Shown here: one piece after another, positions 1 through 5,838 of the stretch
Layout of the letters: each line of letters opens with the position of its first letter
Numbering within the stretch: the first letter of the stretch is position 1
Source: a virus
Strand: one strand, 5' to 3'
Virus record (IMG/VR): IMGVR_UViG_3300026512_000050
Coordinates: 1 to 27,055 of that record
DNA: 27,055 nt
Program-made: the position numbers and the translations under genes
The notes under the pieces: model-generated
Told to the model about the DNA's origin: nothing
What the model saw: only the letters and a program-made list of their open reading frames with translations
Databases searched by the model: none

Positions 1-93
1 ACTGTTAAAAGTGTTACTGTTGTTAATGATAAAATCAAAGTTGAAACTAAAAATAGTATATATGAATTACAAGTAATAAATATAATAGAATAA
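1..93 (+). CDS. 3' end of an unidentified phage gene (partial)
   Basis: The first reading frame is open from the first base and ends at TAA 91-93, giving about 30 residues ending in YELQVINIIE. The start lies outside the window. The visible piece is rich in Val, Ile, Lys and Asn and carries no motif I recognise. It precedes the Tad2-like gene by 35 bases on the same strand, so it is probably part of the same early transcription unit. Function unknown. Confidence 0.6.
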   Translation, partial: TVKSVTVVNDKIKVETKNSIYELQVINIIE

Positions 94-110
94 CTACAAC
101 GAGGTAGTTA
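91..110 (+). other. small hairpin between the partial gene and the Tad2-like gene
   Basis: TAACTAC (91-97) pairs perfectly with GTAGTTA (104-110) around a six-base loop, AACGAG. The stem includes the stop codon of the upstream gene. Only a short ATTTT follows, so it is at best a weak terminator. It may instead be an RNA processing or stability element just upstream of the ribosome binding site AAAGGAGG at 116-123. Confidence 0.4.
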
Positions 111-128
111 ATTTTAAAGGAGGAACAT

Positions 129-605
129 ATGAAAAAATATTTAGGAGTTAAATTAATTGAAGCAGAAAAAATGAGTTTAGGAACGTATAATAATTTCAGG
201 GGTTGGAGTATTCCACCAAATGAAAATCCTAAATCTTCGGGATATTTAGTAAGATACACAGACGGTTATGTTAGTTGGTCGCCAAAGAAACAATTTGAGG
301 AAGCTTATAGAACGATTAATAATTTGACTTTTGGTTTAGCAATTGAAGCGGTTAAAAAAGGTTCTAAAATTGCAAGAAAAGGTTGGAATGGTAAAAACAT
401 GTTTGTAGTTTATCAAAAAGGTTATCCTGATGGAATATCAAGTAATAAACAAACAGCAGAAGCATGGGGAATTAACGAAGGTGATTTATTTATAGTTAGA
501 CCTTATTTGCAATTAAAAACAGCTGATGGATCACATGCAATGTGGAGTCCTTCAACAAGCGATTGTTTAGCAGAAGATTGGAAAATAGTAGAGGAGGAAA
601 AATAA
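129..605 (+). CDS. tad2: Tad2-like anti-Thoeris protein (DUF2829 domain) with N-terminal phage accessory domain
   Basis: A 158-residue protein with two parts. Residues about 67-154 match the DUF2829/Tad2 pattern: an FGLAIEAVKKG helix, ARKGWNGKNMF (82-92), PYLQLKTADG (125-134), Trp139 and a closing LAEDW (147-151). Known Tad2 proteins bind the gcADPR signal made by Thoeris ThsB and so stop ThsA activation in the infected cell. Residues 1-61 form a separate domain seen in small phage proteins (YLGVK start, NNFRGW, NENP..GYLVRY, YVSWSPK, FEEAYR); its role is unknown to me. The start has AAAGGAGG seven to eight bases upstream. The stop overlaps the next gene's ATG (TAATG), implying translational coupling. 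Family call is from motif recognition; activity against Thoeris is inferred. Confidence 0.77.
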   Translation: MKKYLGVKLIEAEKMSLGTYNNFRGWSIPPNENPKSSGYLVRYTDGYVSWSPKKQFEEAYRTINNLTFGLAIEAVKKGSKIARKGWNGKNMFVVYQKGYPDGISSNKQTAEAWGINEGDLFIVRPYLQLKTADGSHAMWSPSTSDCLAEDWKIVEEEK

Positions 606-796
606 TGGAAACAGTAAATTTTGTAGTAGCACCATATGCATTATTTGACACATTGAGAGCATTTGAAAATGATAGAAACAGTGAATATCAAGTAGAGTAT
701 TCAGTAACTATGGAAGATGGCAATCTAGTAGTATATGCTGAAAGAAAATATTATCCTGTACCAACGCAAGCTTGTACAGATGCAAGACCAAGATAA
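605..796 (+). CDS. small phage protein coupled to the Tad2-like gene
   Basis: A 63-residue protein, METVNFVVAPYALF to DARPR. I chose ATG 605 rather than an in-frame upstream ATG at 542, because 605 forms a TAATG junction with the Tad2-like stop and has GAGGAGG at 591-597. The protein looks like a single small alpha/beta fold: a helix (LFDTLRAFEND), then two strand-like pieces (YQVEYSVTMED and NLVVYAERKYY). No catalytic motif, membrane segment or signal peptide is visible. Its position as the last gene before the hairpin region suggests joint expression with the anti-defence gene. Function unknown. Confidence 0.7.
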   Translation: METVNFVVAPYALFDTLRAFENDRNSEYQVEYSVTMEDGNLVVYAERKYYPVPTQACTDARPR

Positions 797-800
797 CAAA

Positions 801-895
801 ACTACCTTCGGGTAGTATACATACGGTTTGAATACCAACAACAGCAGGCGTGCTGATGGTGACTAATAAACGCAAATTGGCGTGGAGGTATCCAC
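801..895 (+). ncRNA. candidate structured RNA: chain of compact hairpins
   Basis: This gene-free stretch holds consecutive hairpins: ACTACC-TTCG-GGTAGT (801-816, a UUCG tetraloop); ACCA/TGGT (834-837 with 857-860) enclosing CAGCA-GGCG-TGCTG (842-855); ACGC-AAATTG-GCGT (870-883); and GTGGA-GGTA-TCCAC (882-895), which shares two bases with the previous one. Local GC is clearly higher than in the flanking AT-rich sequence. I find no good ORF on either strand and do not recognise a named RNA family. It could be a regulatory leader or small RNA, or partly a terminator for the gene ending at 796, although no U-tract follows the first hairpin. Confidence 0.5.
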
Positions 896-975
896 ATATT
901 ATAAAAATACACATTTTATAAAAACATACACTATATACTTGTAATATCACCATAAAAATCAAAGAAAGGAGCATA

Positions 976-1057
976 GGAGTAGAAACATCGGTCAGTAATA
1001 GGACCTGTTAATTTGTTAATAGGGAGTGGAAATAGGACGCTACTCCCTTATTTTTTT
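976..1057 (+). terminator. intrinsic terminator with a possible competing antiterminator
   Basis: AGGGAGTGG (1021-1029) pairs with CTACTCCCT (1040-1048) as a nine-pair stem with one G-U, followed by TATTTTTTT (1049-1057): a standard intrinsic terminator. Upstream, GGAGTAG (976-982) is perfectly complementary to CTACTCC (1040-1046), the 3' arm of the same stem, so the two pairings exclude each other as in an attenuator. A smaller GGTC/GACC hairpin lies between. The terminator closes the left unit before a fresh promoter at 1068. The terminator is clear; the switch is inference. Confidence 0.7.
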
Positions 1058-1067
1058 AAAGTAACAC

Positions 1068-1096
1068 TTGATTAATTAAATATATTGTGATAAAAT
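1068..1096 (+). promoter_or_regulatory. promoter for the XRE/antirepressor genes
   Basis: TTGATT (1068-1073) and TAAAAT (1091-1096) are separated by exactly 17 bases, a good sigma-A promoter directly behind the terminator. The XRE gene starts 24 bases after the -10 box. Confidence 0.65.
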
Positions 1097-1119
1097 ATCA
1101 ATAACAAGGAGGTGTTAAA

Positions 1120-1311
1120 ATGATAATGATTGAATTTTTAAGAAGAAAGAAAGGCTTAAATCAATCGCAGCTAGGTGAGTTAATAGGAGTTACAACTCAA
1201 ACTATTAGTAATTGGGAAACTGAAAAGCTTGATCCACCCGTTAGTAGATACAAGCAATTAGCAAAAGTATTTAATTTAGAAAATTGGACTGAATTAACTA
1301 AAGAAGTATAG
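1120..1311 (+). CDS. XRE-family helix-turn-helix regulator
   Basis: A 63-residue single-domain DNA-binding protein. The HTH_3/Cro-CI helix-turn-helix lies around residues 14-33 (NQSQLGELIGV, TTQTISNWE), followed by the usual PPVSRYKQLAKVFN helix. It has no dimerisation or peptidase domain, so it resembles small Cro-like or accessory phage regulators. AAGGAGGTG sits at 1106-1114 and the start is ATG 1120; a second ATG at 1126 is possible. A promoter lies immediately upstream and the antirepressor gene follows after nine bases, so the pair is one unit. The 17-base leader AAGGAGGTGTTAAAATG is repeated exactly before the HTH gene at 5021. The target operator is not identifiable from sequence alone. 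Confidence 0.85.
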   Translation: MIMIEFLRRKKGLNQSQLGELIGVTTQTISNWETEKLDPPVSRYKQLAKVFNLENWTELTKEV

Positions 1312-1320
1312 GAGGTAGAT

Positions 1321-2034
1321 ATGAAAAAACTGATTAAATTAGAAAATGGAAACATTAAAATGACAAGTAGAGAAATTGCGGAATGGTTTGGAAAAAGACA
1401 CGCTGATGTAATGAGAGATATTAGAAGTGAAAGTGAAAGTTGTGGAATAAATATTGAATTAACCAACGCATATTTTGCACTCGTTAAATATCTTGCAGGC
1501 AATGGAGAAATGAAAAATGAATATCAATTATCTAAAAAAGGTATTTTACTAATTGGTGCTAGATATGATGCTAAATTAAGACTTGCATTAATAGAAAAAA
1601 TTGAAGAATTAGAAAACAAGCCACAAAACAGACAACAATTATTAGCTTTAGCAGTTATTGAAGCAAATAATTATATTGAAGAATTAAATGAACAATTAAC
1701 AATTGATAAACCATTTTCAGACTTTGCCAAAGCAATTGCTAATTCAAGTGATAGTATTCCTGTTGGATCATTTGCTAAAATGCTTAAAAACGATGGTATT
1801 AAATTAGGAAGAAACAAATTGTTTGAATGGTTAAGAGATAATGATTATTTAATTAAAAAAGGTAGAGAAAAAAATAATGCTAAACAAAGATATGTTGAAC
1901 AAGGTTTATTTGAAATAAAAGAAAGTGTTGTTCATACTGTTAAAGGTGATTTAATGACAACTACAACTTTAATGACAGGTAAAGGACAAATGTATTTCTT
2001 AGATAAGTTAGGCGATAAAAATGGCAAGTATTAA
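1321..2034 (+). CDS. phage antirepressor: Rha N-terminal domain plus KilAC C-terminal domain
   Basis: A 237-residue protein with a Rha (phage_pRha) domain at about residues 10-95 (MTSREIAEWFGKRHADVMRDI; YQLSKKGILLIGARYD) and a KilAC/ANT domain at about 125-230 (VGSFAKMLKNDGI, GRNKLFEWLRDNDYLI, a TTTLMTGKGQMYF end). In this family the Rha part resembles a DNA-binding module tied to phage development, and the KilAC part is found in antirepressors that lift lysogenic repression. The start has GGAGG with good spacing. It follows the XRE gene and overlaps the replisome organizer by 14 bases, linking regulatory control to replication. Family assignment is firm; the target repressor is not in this window. 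Confidence 0.88.
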   Translation: MKKLIKLENGNIKMTSREIAEWFGKRHADVMRDIRSESESCGINIELTNAYFALVKYLAGNGEMKNEYQLSKKGILLIGARYDAKLRLALIEKIEELENKPQNRQQLLALAVIEANNYIEELNEQLTIDKPFSDFAKAIANSSDSIPVGSFAKMLKNDGIKLGRNKLFEWLRDNDYLIKKGREKNNAKQRYVEQGLFEIKESVVHTVKGDLMTTTTLMTGKGQMYFLDKLGDKNGKY

Positions 2035-2869
2035 TTGGATAAAAATTTCTACTGATATATTTAATGATGAAAAAATATTAATAATTGAATCTTTACCAGA
2101 AGCTGATGCAATTATTGTTATTTGGTTTAAGCTTTTAGTATTAACCGGTAGAACTAATTCATCAGGTGTTTTAATTATGAATAATAGAATTGCTTACACC
2201 GAAGATATGTTAGCAACTATATTTAGAAAGAAAAAAGCTGTAATTCAATTAGCATTAAAAACATTTGAAAAATTAGGTATGATAGAAATAATAAACAATG
2301 CAATAACGATTCCTAATTGGGAAAAACATCAAAATATAGATGGATTAGATAAAATTAAAGAACAAAGAAGAGTGAGAGCACAGGCTTATAGAGATAAACA
2401 GAAGTTATTATTAAATAGTAACGTTACGCATAACGTTGACGTAACGGATAGTAACGCAACAGAAGAAGAAGAAGAAAAAGAGAAAGAAAAGGATAAAGAA
2501 AAAGATAAAGAACTTAAAAAGAATTTAAATCATATAATCGTGGAAGACATAATTTCACATCTGAATTTAAAAACAAATAAAAGTTATAAATCTACAACTA
2601 AAAAAACTAAAGATTTAATTCAAGCAAGATTAAATGAAGAATTTACAGTTGATGATTTTAAAAAAGTAATAGATATCAAATGCAGAGATTGGTTACATGA
2701 TAACAAAATGAATAAATTTCTAAGACCAGAAACATTATTCAGTAATAAATTTGAAGGATATTTAAATCAACAAAATGCAAGTAGCAAATCAATGGATGAT
2801 CTCAAACAAGAATTTGATGATGAATGGGGCAATTTTATAAGAAAGGTTGAAGAAAATGAAAGCCAATGA
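2021..2869 (+). CDS. phage replisome organizer (DnaD-like replication initiator)
   Basis: A 282-residue initiator with the phage replisome-organizer N-terminal domain (about residues 5-115: INWIKISTDIFNDEKI, IWFKLLVLTGR, a winged-helix segment ending near IPNWEKHQN). An acidic/lysine linker (147-168, runs of E and K) leads to a DnaD-like conserved phage C-terminal domain (about 174-250: IISHLNLKTNKSY, WLHDNKMNKFLRPETLF, FEGYL). Such proteins bind repeats at the phage origin, often inside their own gene, and help load helicase. The linker region holds an iteron-like cluster at 2419-2456. The start overlaps the antirepressor gene by 14 bases and has only a weak ribosome binding site, so translation is probably coupled. 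Confidence 0.9.
   Translation: MASINWIKISTDIFNDEKILIIESLPEADAIIVIWFKLLVLTGRTNSSGVLIMNNRIAYTEDMLATIFRKKKAVIQLALKTFEKLGMIEIINNAITIPNWEKHQNIDGLDKIKEQRRVRAQAYRDKQKLLLNSNVTHNVDVTDSNATEEEEEKEKEKDKEKDKELKKNLNHIIVEDIISHLNLKTNKSYKSTTKKTKDLIQARLNEEFTVDDFKKVIDIKCRDWLHDNKMNKFLRPETLFSNKFEGYLNQQNASSKSMDDLKQEFDDEWGNFIRKVEENESQ
2419..2456 (+). repeat. iteron-like TAACG cluster, candidate phage replication origin
   Basis: Four direct TAACG motifs begin at 2419, 2431, 2442 and 2452, spaced 12, 11 and 10 bases apart, about one helical turn each. The first lies in the palindrome TAACGTTA (2419-2426). The cluster codes for the variable, Asn/Thr/Val/Asp-rich linker of the replisome organizer (about residues 132-147), where protein sequence is least constrained, and it is followed by an A/G-rich stretch. 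Related phages commonly carry the origin inside the initiator gene, which this matches. Not proven. Confidence 0.5.
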
Positions 2870-3431
2870 ATTTTCTAATATTATGAAATTAATAACAGTA
2901 TTCTTCCCGAAGTTTCAAGAAAACATAAATGACGATTTTAAAAAGCAAATTTGGTATGAAGTTTTAGGTGATTTGGATTACACAGTTACTCAAATAGCAC
3001 TTAAAAAATTGTTATCAAGTTGTAGATATATGCCGACAGTTGCAGAAATTAGACAAGCAGTAAGTGAATTAAACAATCCTAACACGTTAATGAGTGGTGC
3101 AGAAGCATGGGGAGAAGTTACAAGGGCAATATCAAGACATGGATCATATGCAGAGAAAGAAGCTTTAAATTCTATGAGTGATGGTGTTGCATTGTTAATT
3201 AAACGAATGGGTTGGAAAGATATTTGTATGAGCGAAAACATTATGGCAGACAGAGCACATTTTATAAAATTATGGAGTGAACAGCAAACTAAAGATAGAA
3301 ATTATGGTGCATTGCCAAATGAAGTTAAACAATTTATTGAAAATAAAAAAGAAAAACAAAAATTATTAAGTGAAACTAATGAAAAAGAAATGATGAAAAA
3401 ATTGATAAAAGCAGTAGGGATAAAAGAATAG
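2856..3431 (+). CDS. replicative helicase loader/inhibitor, G39P-like
   Basis: A 191-residue protein. The N-terminal 70 residues match the G39P-type helicase loader/inhibitor pattern: FFPKFQENINDDFKKQIWYEVLGD, YTVTQIALKKLL, then YMPTVAEIRQAV. The remainder (EAWGEVTRAISRHG, LIKRMGWKDIC, FIKLWSEQQ) is the C-terminal region usual in clostridial phage relatives, longer than SPP1 G39P. It would bind the replicative helicase and hand it to the initiator-bound origin. I chose ATG 2856, which has AGAAAGG at 2840-2846; an in-frame TTG at 2847 lacks suitable spacing. It overlaps the replisome organizer by 14 bases. No phage helicase gene is visible, so host helicase is probably used. Confidence 0.75.
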   Translation: MKANEFSNIMKLITVFFPKFQENINDDFKKQIWYEVLGDLDYTVTQIALKKLLSSCRYMPTVAEIRQAVSELNNPNTLMSGAEAWGEVTRAISRHGSYAEKEALNSMSDGVALLIKRMGWKDICMSENIMADRAHFIKLWSEQQTKDRNYGALPNEVKQFIENKKEKQKLLSETNEKEMMKKLIKAVGIKE

Positions 3432-3440
3432 GAGGAGAAC

Positions 3441-3641
3441 ATGACGAAATTACAATCAGTATTAAAAGATCACACAGAATTAACAGAAAAAGAAGTTATG
3501 AATAACTGTCCTAATCACTTTAGAATGGAACCAGAAGCAGATTTTAAAACATTATTAATTTATGTAGTAAGTAAAAAAATTTATGGCTGTAGAGGGATCA
3601 GCTGCGAGGAGTGTTGGAATAGTGAGGTGGAAAATGAATGA
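3441..3641 (+). CDS. small Cys-containing early phage protein
   Basis: A 66-residue soluble protein preceded by GGAGGAG. Its Cys residues occur as CPNHF near residue 24 and as CRG-ISCEECW near the C-terminus, a spacing that could bind a metal ion. The middle (ADFKTLLIYVVSKKIYG) looks helical. It follows the helicase loader by nine bases and overlaps the next small gene by eight, so it belongs to the replication transcript. The family looks familiar from clostridial phages but has no function known to me. Confidence 0.7.
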   Translation: MTKLQSVLKDHTELTEKEVMNNCPNHFRMEPEADFKTLLIYVVSKKIYGCRGISCEECWNSEVENE

Positions 3642-3738
3642 TTATATGTTATTTTCAGCTTTAACAATAAGTGGTTTAGCAACATTGATATTAGTTAGCG
3701 GTATTAGAATTTTAATAATAGATAAATGGGGTGAATGA
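3634..3738 (+). CDS. 34-residue single-pass membrane microprotein
   Basis: A short ORF, MNDYMLFSALTISG to KWGE. Residues about 6-29 are hydrophobic enough to span a membrane once, and DKWGE follows. AGTGAGGTGG lies before the ATG. It overlaps the upstream gene by eight bases and the next by four, in a run of tightly overlapped genes that supports it being real. The role is unknown; small membrane proteins in early phage operons can alter the host envelope or exclude other phages, but nothing here proves that. Confidence 0.5.
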   Translation: MNDYMLFSALTISGLATLILVSGIRILIIDKWGE

Positions 3739-3905
3739 TGTATGCATTATATAAAGGTGAAATCATACTTGCTACCGGTACAATTTATCAAATAGCTGAA
3801 AAAATGAATATTAAAGCAAGAACAGTATTGTTTTATGGAACGAAAAGTTATTTAAAAAGAGCATCGGGCAAAGGTGATAACAATAGAGTGCTGGTGAAAA
3901 TATGA
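3735..3905 (+). CDS. small phage protein, possible DNA-binding fold
   Basis: A 56-residue protein starting with two Met codons and overlapping the upstream stop (ATGA). The pattern YALYKGEIILATGTIYQIAEKMNIKA, then a tyrosine/lysine segment (FYGTKSYLKRA) and a closing RVLVKI, resembles small phage proteins with a helix-turn-helix-like 'IYQIAEKMNIKARTV' segment. It could bind DNA and regulate early genes. The stop overlaps the next start by four bases. Function not established. Confidence 0.6.
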   Translation: MMYALYKGEIILATGTIYQIAEKMNIKARTVLFYGTKSYLKRASGKGDNNRVLVKI

Positions 3906-4030
3906 AAAATGCAGAAGATATAAATATATATAACAATGCAATAGTATATGAGCGAAAGCATGGTAATAATTTGAAATATATAGCGTATTTGCAAGAAAAG
4001 TTGAGGAAGTTGGTAAAAATAAAGAATTAA
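3902..4030 (+). CDS. 42-residue lysine-rich small protein
   Basis: A short ORF (MKNAEDINIYNNAIV to LVKIKN) that begins in an ATGA overlap with the preceding stop. It is rich in Asn, Tyr and Lys, with a helical, positively charged C-terminal half (LQEKLRKLVKIK). No recognised domain. It is kept because it continues the chain of overlapping genes; its leader is weak, so translation would depend on coupling. Confidence 0.4.
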   Translation: MKNAEDINIYNNAIVYERKHGNNLKYIAYLQEKLRKLVKIKN

Positions 4031-4043
4031 AATATCAAAATAG

Positions 4044-4095
4044 TATTCCCTATGAAGTGTAGACAGACTTTAAGGGAGTAAGAGAGTAAATACTC
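4044..4095 (+). other. two hairpins in the leader of the 4141 gene
   Basis: TATTCCCT (4044-4051) pairs with AGGGAGTA (4073-4080), including one G-U pair, with an inner AGT/ACT helix (4056-4058 with 4067-4069). A second hairpin, GAGT-AAAT-ACTC, follows at 4084-4095. Neither has a U-tract, so a standard terminator is unlikely. They fill most of the 110-base gap and may stabilise mRNA or control translation. Confidence 0.4.
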
Positions 4096-4140
4096 GTTGG
4101 AGAAATAAAAACCGTTAGAATTAGAATGAGGAGGGAAAAT

Positions 4141-4479
4141 ATGAAAACTGAACAGATGGTACAACAGGAAAATATAGATGAATTAATTAGATTGCAAAAA
4201 GAAAATCCAGATGCTAGAATTATGTGTTTTGTAAGCGAAGAATGCAATAATGGTGATTTTAGTTATATGTCTGCAAATTTTGGCAAACCAAGGTTAGAAA
4301 ATATGGCTTTAATAAATAATTATTGGTTAGATGATGAAGAAGAAATTAAAGAAAATATTGCTTGTGATATTGACGAAGAATTTGATTCAATTTCTAGAAA
4401 AGAATTTGAAGAAATGGTTGAAAAAAAATTCGAAGAAATTATCGAAGAAATTATCGTAATTTATATTGAAAGTTATTAA
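4141..4479 (+). CDS. acidic phage protein of unknown function
   Basis: A 112-residue acidic protein. ATG 4141 is chosen because GAGGAGGG lies about seven bases upstream; an in-frame ATG at 4126 would overlap that site. The first half reads LIRLQKENPDARIMCFVSEECN, then a central SYMSANFGKPRLENMALINNYWLDDEEE, and the C-terminus is a Glu-rich helix (EFEEMVEKKFEEIIEEI). The layout resembles a group of small, acidic phage early proteins of unknown role. It has no membrane segment or catalytic motif. High negative charge is common among DNA mimics, but that is speculation. Confidence 0.72.
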   Translation: MKTEQMVQQENIDELIRLQKENPDARIMCFVSEECNNGDFSYMSANFGKPRLENMALINNYWLDDEEEIKENIACDIDEEFDSISRKEFEEMVEKKFEEIIEEIIVIYIESY

Positions 4480-4503
4480 AAAAATATGAAAAGAGGTTAA
4501 ACA

Positions 4504-4962
4504 ATGAAAAATTATTATAAAGAATTTATGAAAGATAATAATTTGAAAGAAGAAAGTAAAATTTTAATAAAAAGTGGTGAACACAAAGGTGAAAAAGTAT
4601 CGGTAAGTAACTGCTGTATGATTATATTAGGAGCGACTAATTCAAGTAAATTTGACGAATTGGAAGAACTTAAATTAGAAAACTTAATTATGAGGGGTAA
4701 AGTTGAATTTGAGAAAGTGACTAATTATGAAGAAATAAGATTTGCTGAAGCATTGGATAGAATGAAAAACGAAGAAAAAACGTTTATAGAATTTGCAAAC
4801 GAGAAAAAGTTTGAAATTGAATTATCGTTAGAATATGCCGGAAGAATAAATTTTGATACCGAAATATTAAATATAATTCAGAGAACGGAAATGATGGATA
4901 AATATCTTAAAATAACTGATGCATTAAATCATCAATTTTATAAGGAGTGTGAAAATGAATAA
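4504..4962 (+). CDS. hypothetical early phage protein
   Basis: A 152-residue soluble protein, ATG preceded by AGAGG at 4492-4496. Residues about 19-60 hold a beta-rich unit (KILIKSGEHKGEKVSVSNCCMIILGA) and the rest is mostly helical (FAEALDRMKNEEKTFIEFA, EILNIIQRTEMMDKYLKIT). I do not recognise a family. It follows the acidic gene by 24 bases and precedes the promoter at 4973, so it probably ends that early unit. Confidence 0.7.
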   Translation: MKNYYKEFMKDNNLKEESKILIKSGEHKGEKVSVSNCCMIILGATNSSKFDELEELKLENLIMRGKVEFEKVTNYEEIRFAEALDRMKNEEKTFIEFANEKKFEIELSLEYAGRINFDTEILNIIQRTEMMDKYLKITDALNHQFYKECENE

Positions 4963-4972
4963 CAAAGAATGG

Positions 4973-5001
4973 TTGTTATTTGTTTAATAAAGTGTTATAA
5001 T
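4973..5001 (+). promoter_or_regulatory. promoter for the HTH/HNH/ssb genes
   Basis: TTGTTA (4973-4978), 17-base spacer, TATAAT (4996-5001); the bases before the -10 read TGT, so it is also an extended -10. The HTH gene starts 20 bases later. Confidence 0.72.
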
Positions 5002-5020
5002 GTGGTAAGGAGGTGTTAAA

Positions 5021-5173
5021 ATGTTAAACACTAAAGAAGTAAGCGAATTGTTAAAAGTGCATCAAAACACGTTGTATAAAATGATTAAGGAAGGACTTCC
5101 AAGTTATAAAATTGGTAATACTAGACGATATGACGAAAAGGAGGTGCTTCAATGGATCAAAGAGAACAAGTAG
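5021..5173 (+). CDS. excisionase-like helix-turn-helix protein
   Basis: A 50-residue protein of the MerR/excisionase winged-HTH type (HTH_17): LNTKEVSELLKVHQNTLYKMIKEG, PSYKIGNTRRYDEKEVLQWIKEN. Such proteins bind DNA as excisionases or small regulators. It has its own promoter and the leader AAGGAGGTGTTAAAATG, identical to that of the XRE gene at 1120. The HNH endonuclease gene starts inside its last 22 bases. No integrase is visible nearby, so a regulatory role is at least as likely as excision. Confidence 0.82.
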   Translation: MLNTKEVSELLKVHQNTLYKMIKEGLPSYKIGNTRRYDEKEVLQWIKENK

Positions 5174-5838
5174 AAATTTGGAAAGATGTTAAAGGATATG
5201 AGGATTATTATCAAGTTAGTAATTTAGGCAGAGTTAAAAGTTTAGATAGAATGATTGATAATGGGAAAGGAAAATATAAAAAAACAGGTAGAATTTTAAA
5301 ACAATCTAATACAACAACAGGATATAAAAAAGTTGAATTAAGTGTAAACGCACATAAAAAATCTAAAAAAGTTCACAGATTAGTATTAGAATCTTTTAAT
5401 GAAGTTCATTTAAAAAAAAGAAATATTTGTAATCATATTGACAATAACCCTCATAATAATAATATTAATAACTTAGAATGGTGTACTCAAAAAGAAAATA
5501 TTGAACATGCTTATAAAATTGGTGCTATACCAACATTAAATTTTGAAAAGAAAATTCTTGAAGAAATGTATATAAATAAAAAAATATCGTTAAATGATAT
5601 TGCAAAAAAATTAAATTCTAATGAAACAACGATAAAAAGATATTTGAAATTATATGGTGTTAAAATGAGAAGTATATCAGAAGCTCGAAGTTTGAAATAT
5701 GGTATAAAAGCAAAAGAAGTAAAAGAAATGTTGAAAACAAAAACACAATTGGAAATAGCAAATGAATACGGTTGCAATCCAACAACTATATCACACGCTA
5801 TAAAAAGATTTAAAAAGAATGGAGAGTGGTTAAAATAA
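5152..5838 (+). CDS. HNH homing endonuclease (NUMOD4-HNH with C-terminal HTH)
   Basis: A 228-residue protein with the NUMOD4 DNA-binding motif at residues about 9-31 (IWKDVKGYEDYYQVSNLGRVKSL), the HNH nuclease motif at about 73-111 (VHRLVLESF, NHIDNNPHNNNINNLEWC) and two C-terminal HTH-like segments (KKISLNDIAKKLNSNETTIKRYL; TQLEIANEYGCNPTTISHAI). Free-standing HNH enzymes of this type nick or cut specific phage sites and spread into related genomes. It overlaps the HTH gene by 22 bases and ssb by 13, which looks like insertion between two genes that were once adjacent. The start at 5152 has AAGGAGGTG upstream, inside the HTH gene. Activity is inferred from intact motifs. Confidence 0.88.
   Translation: MDQREQVEIWKDVKGYEDYYQVSNLGRVKSLDRMIDNGKGKYKKTGRILKQSNTTTGYKKVELSVNAHKKSKKVHRLVLESFNEVHLKKRNICNHIDNNPHNNNINNLEWCTQKENIEHAYKIGAIPTLNFEKKILEEMYINKKISLNDIAKKLNSNETTIKRYLKLYGVKMRSISEARSLKYGIKAKEVKEMLKTKTQLEIANEYGCNPTTISHAIKRFKKNGEWLK

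Noticed and set aside
542-604. Longer start for the 63-residue gene after tad2
   Set aside because: The extension lies wholly inside the Tad2-like coding region and has no ribosome binding site, unlike ATG 605.
825-837. GGTTTGAATACC resembling a tRNA T-arm
   Set aside because: Only three pairs, and no acceptor, D-arm or anticodon arm at the right distances. No tRNA gene is visible in the window.
862-895. ACGCAAA near a hairpin, recalling the c-di-GMP-I riboswitch core
   Set aside because: The other conserved parts (GNRA tetraloop-receptor helix, second paired arm sequence) are not in the right order; the likeness is limited to a few bases.
708-974. Minus-strand ORF of 88 codons over the hairpin region
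   Set aside because: No ribosome binding site, hydrophobic nonsense-like composition, overlaps a plus-strand gene and lies over strong RNA hairpins.
2470-2515. GAA/AAG-rich low-complexity stretch as a possible tandem repeat
   Set aside because: It encodes the Glu/Lys linker of the replisome organizer and is imperfect; treated as a coding linker, although it may help DNA melting next to the candidate origin.
4955-4987. Ten-codon ORF starting MNNKEW before the promoter
   Set aside because: Too short, overlaps the promoter -35 box, and no sign of selection.
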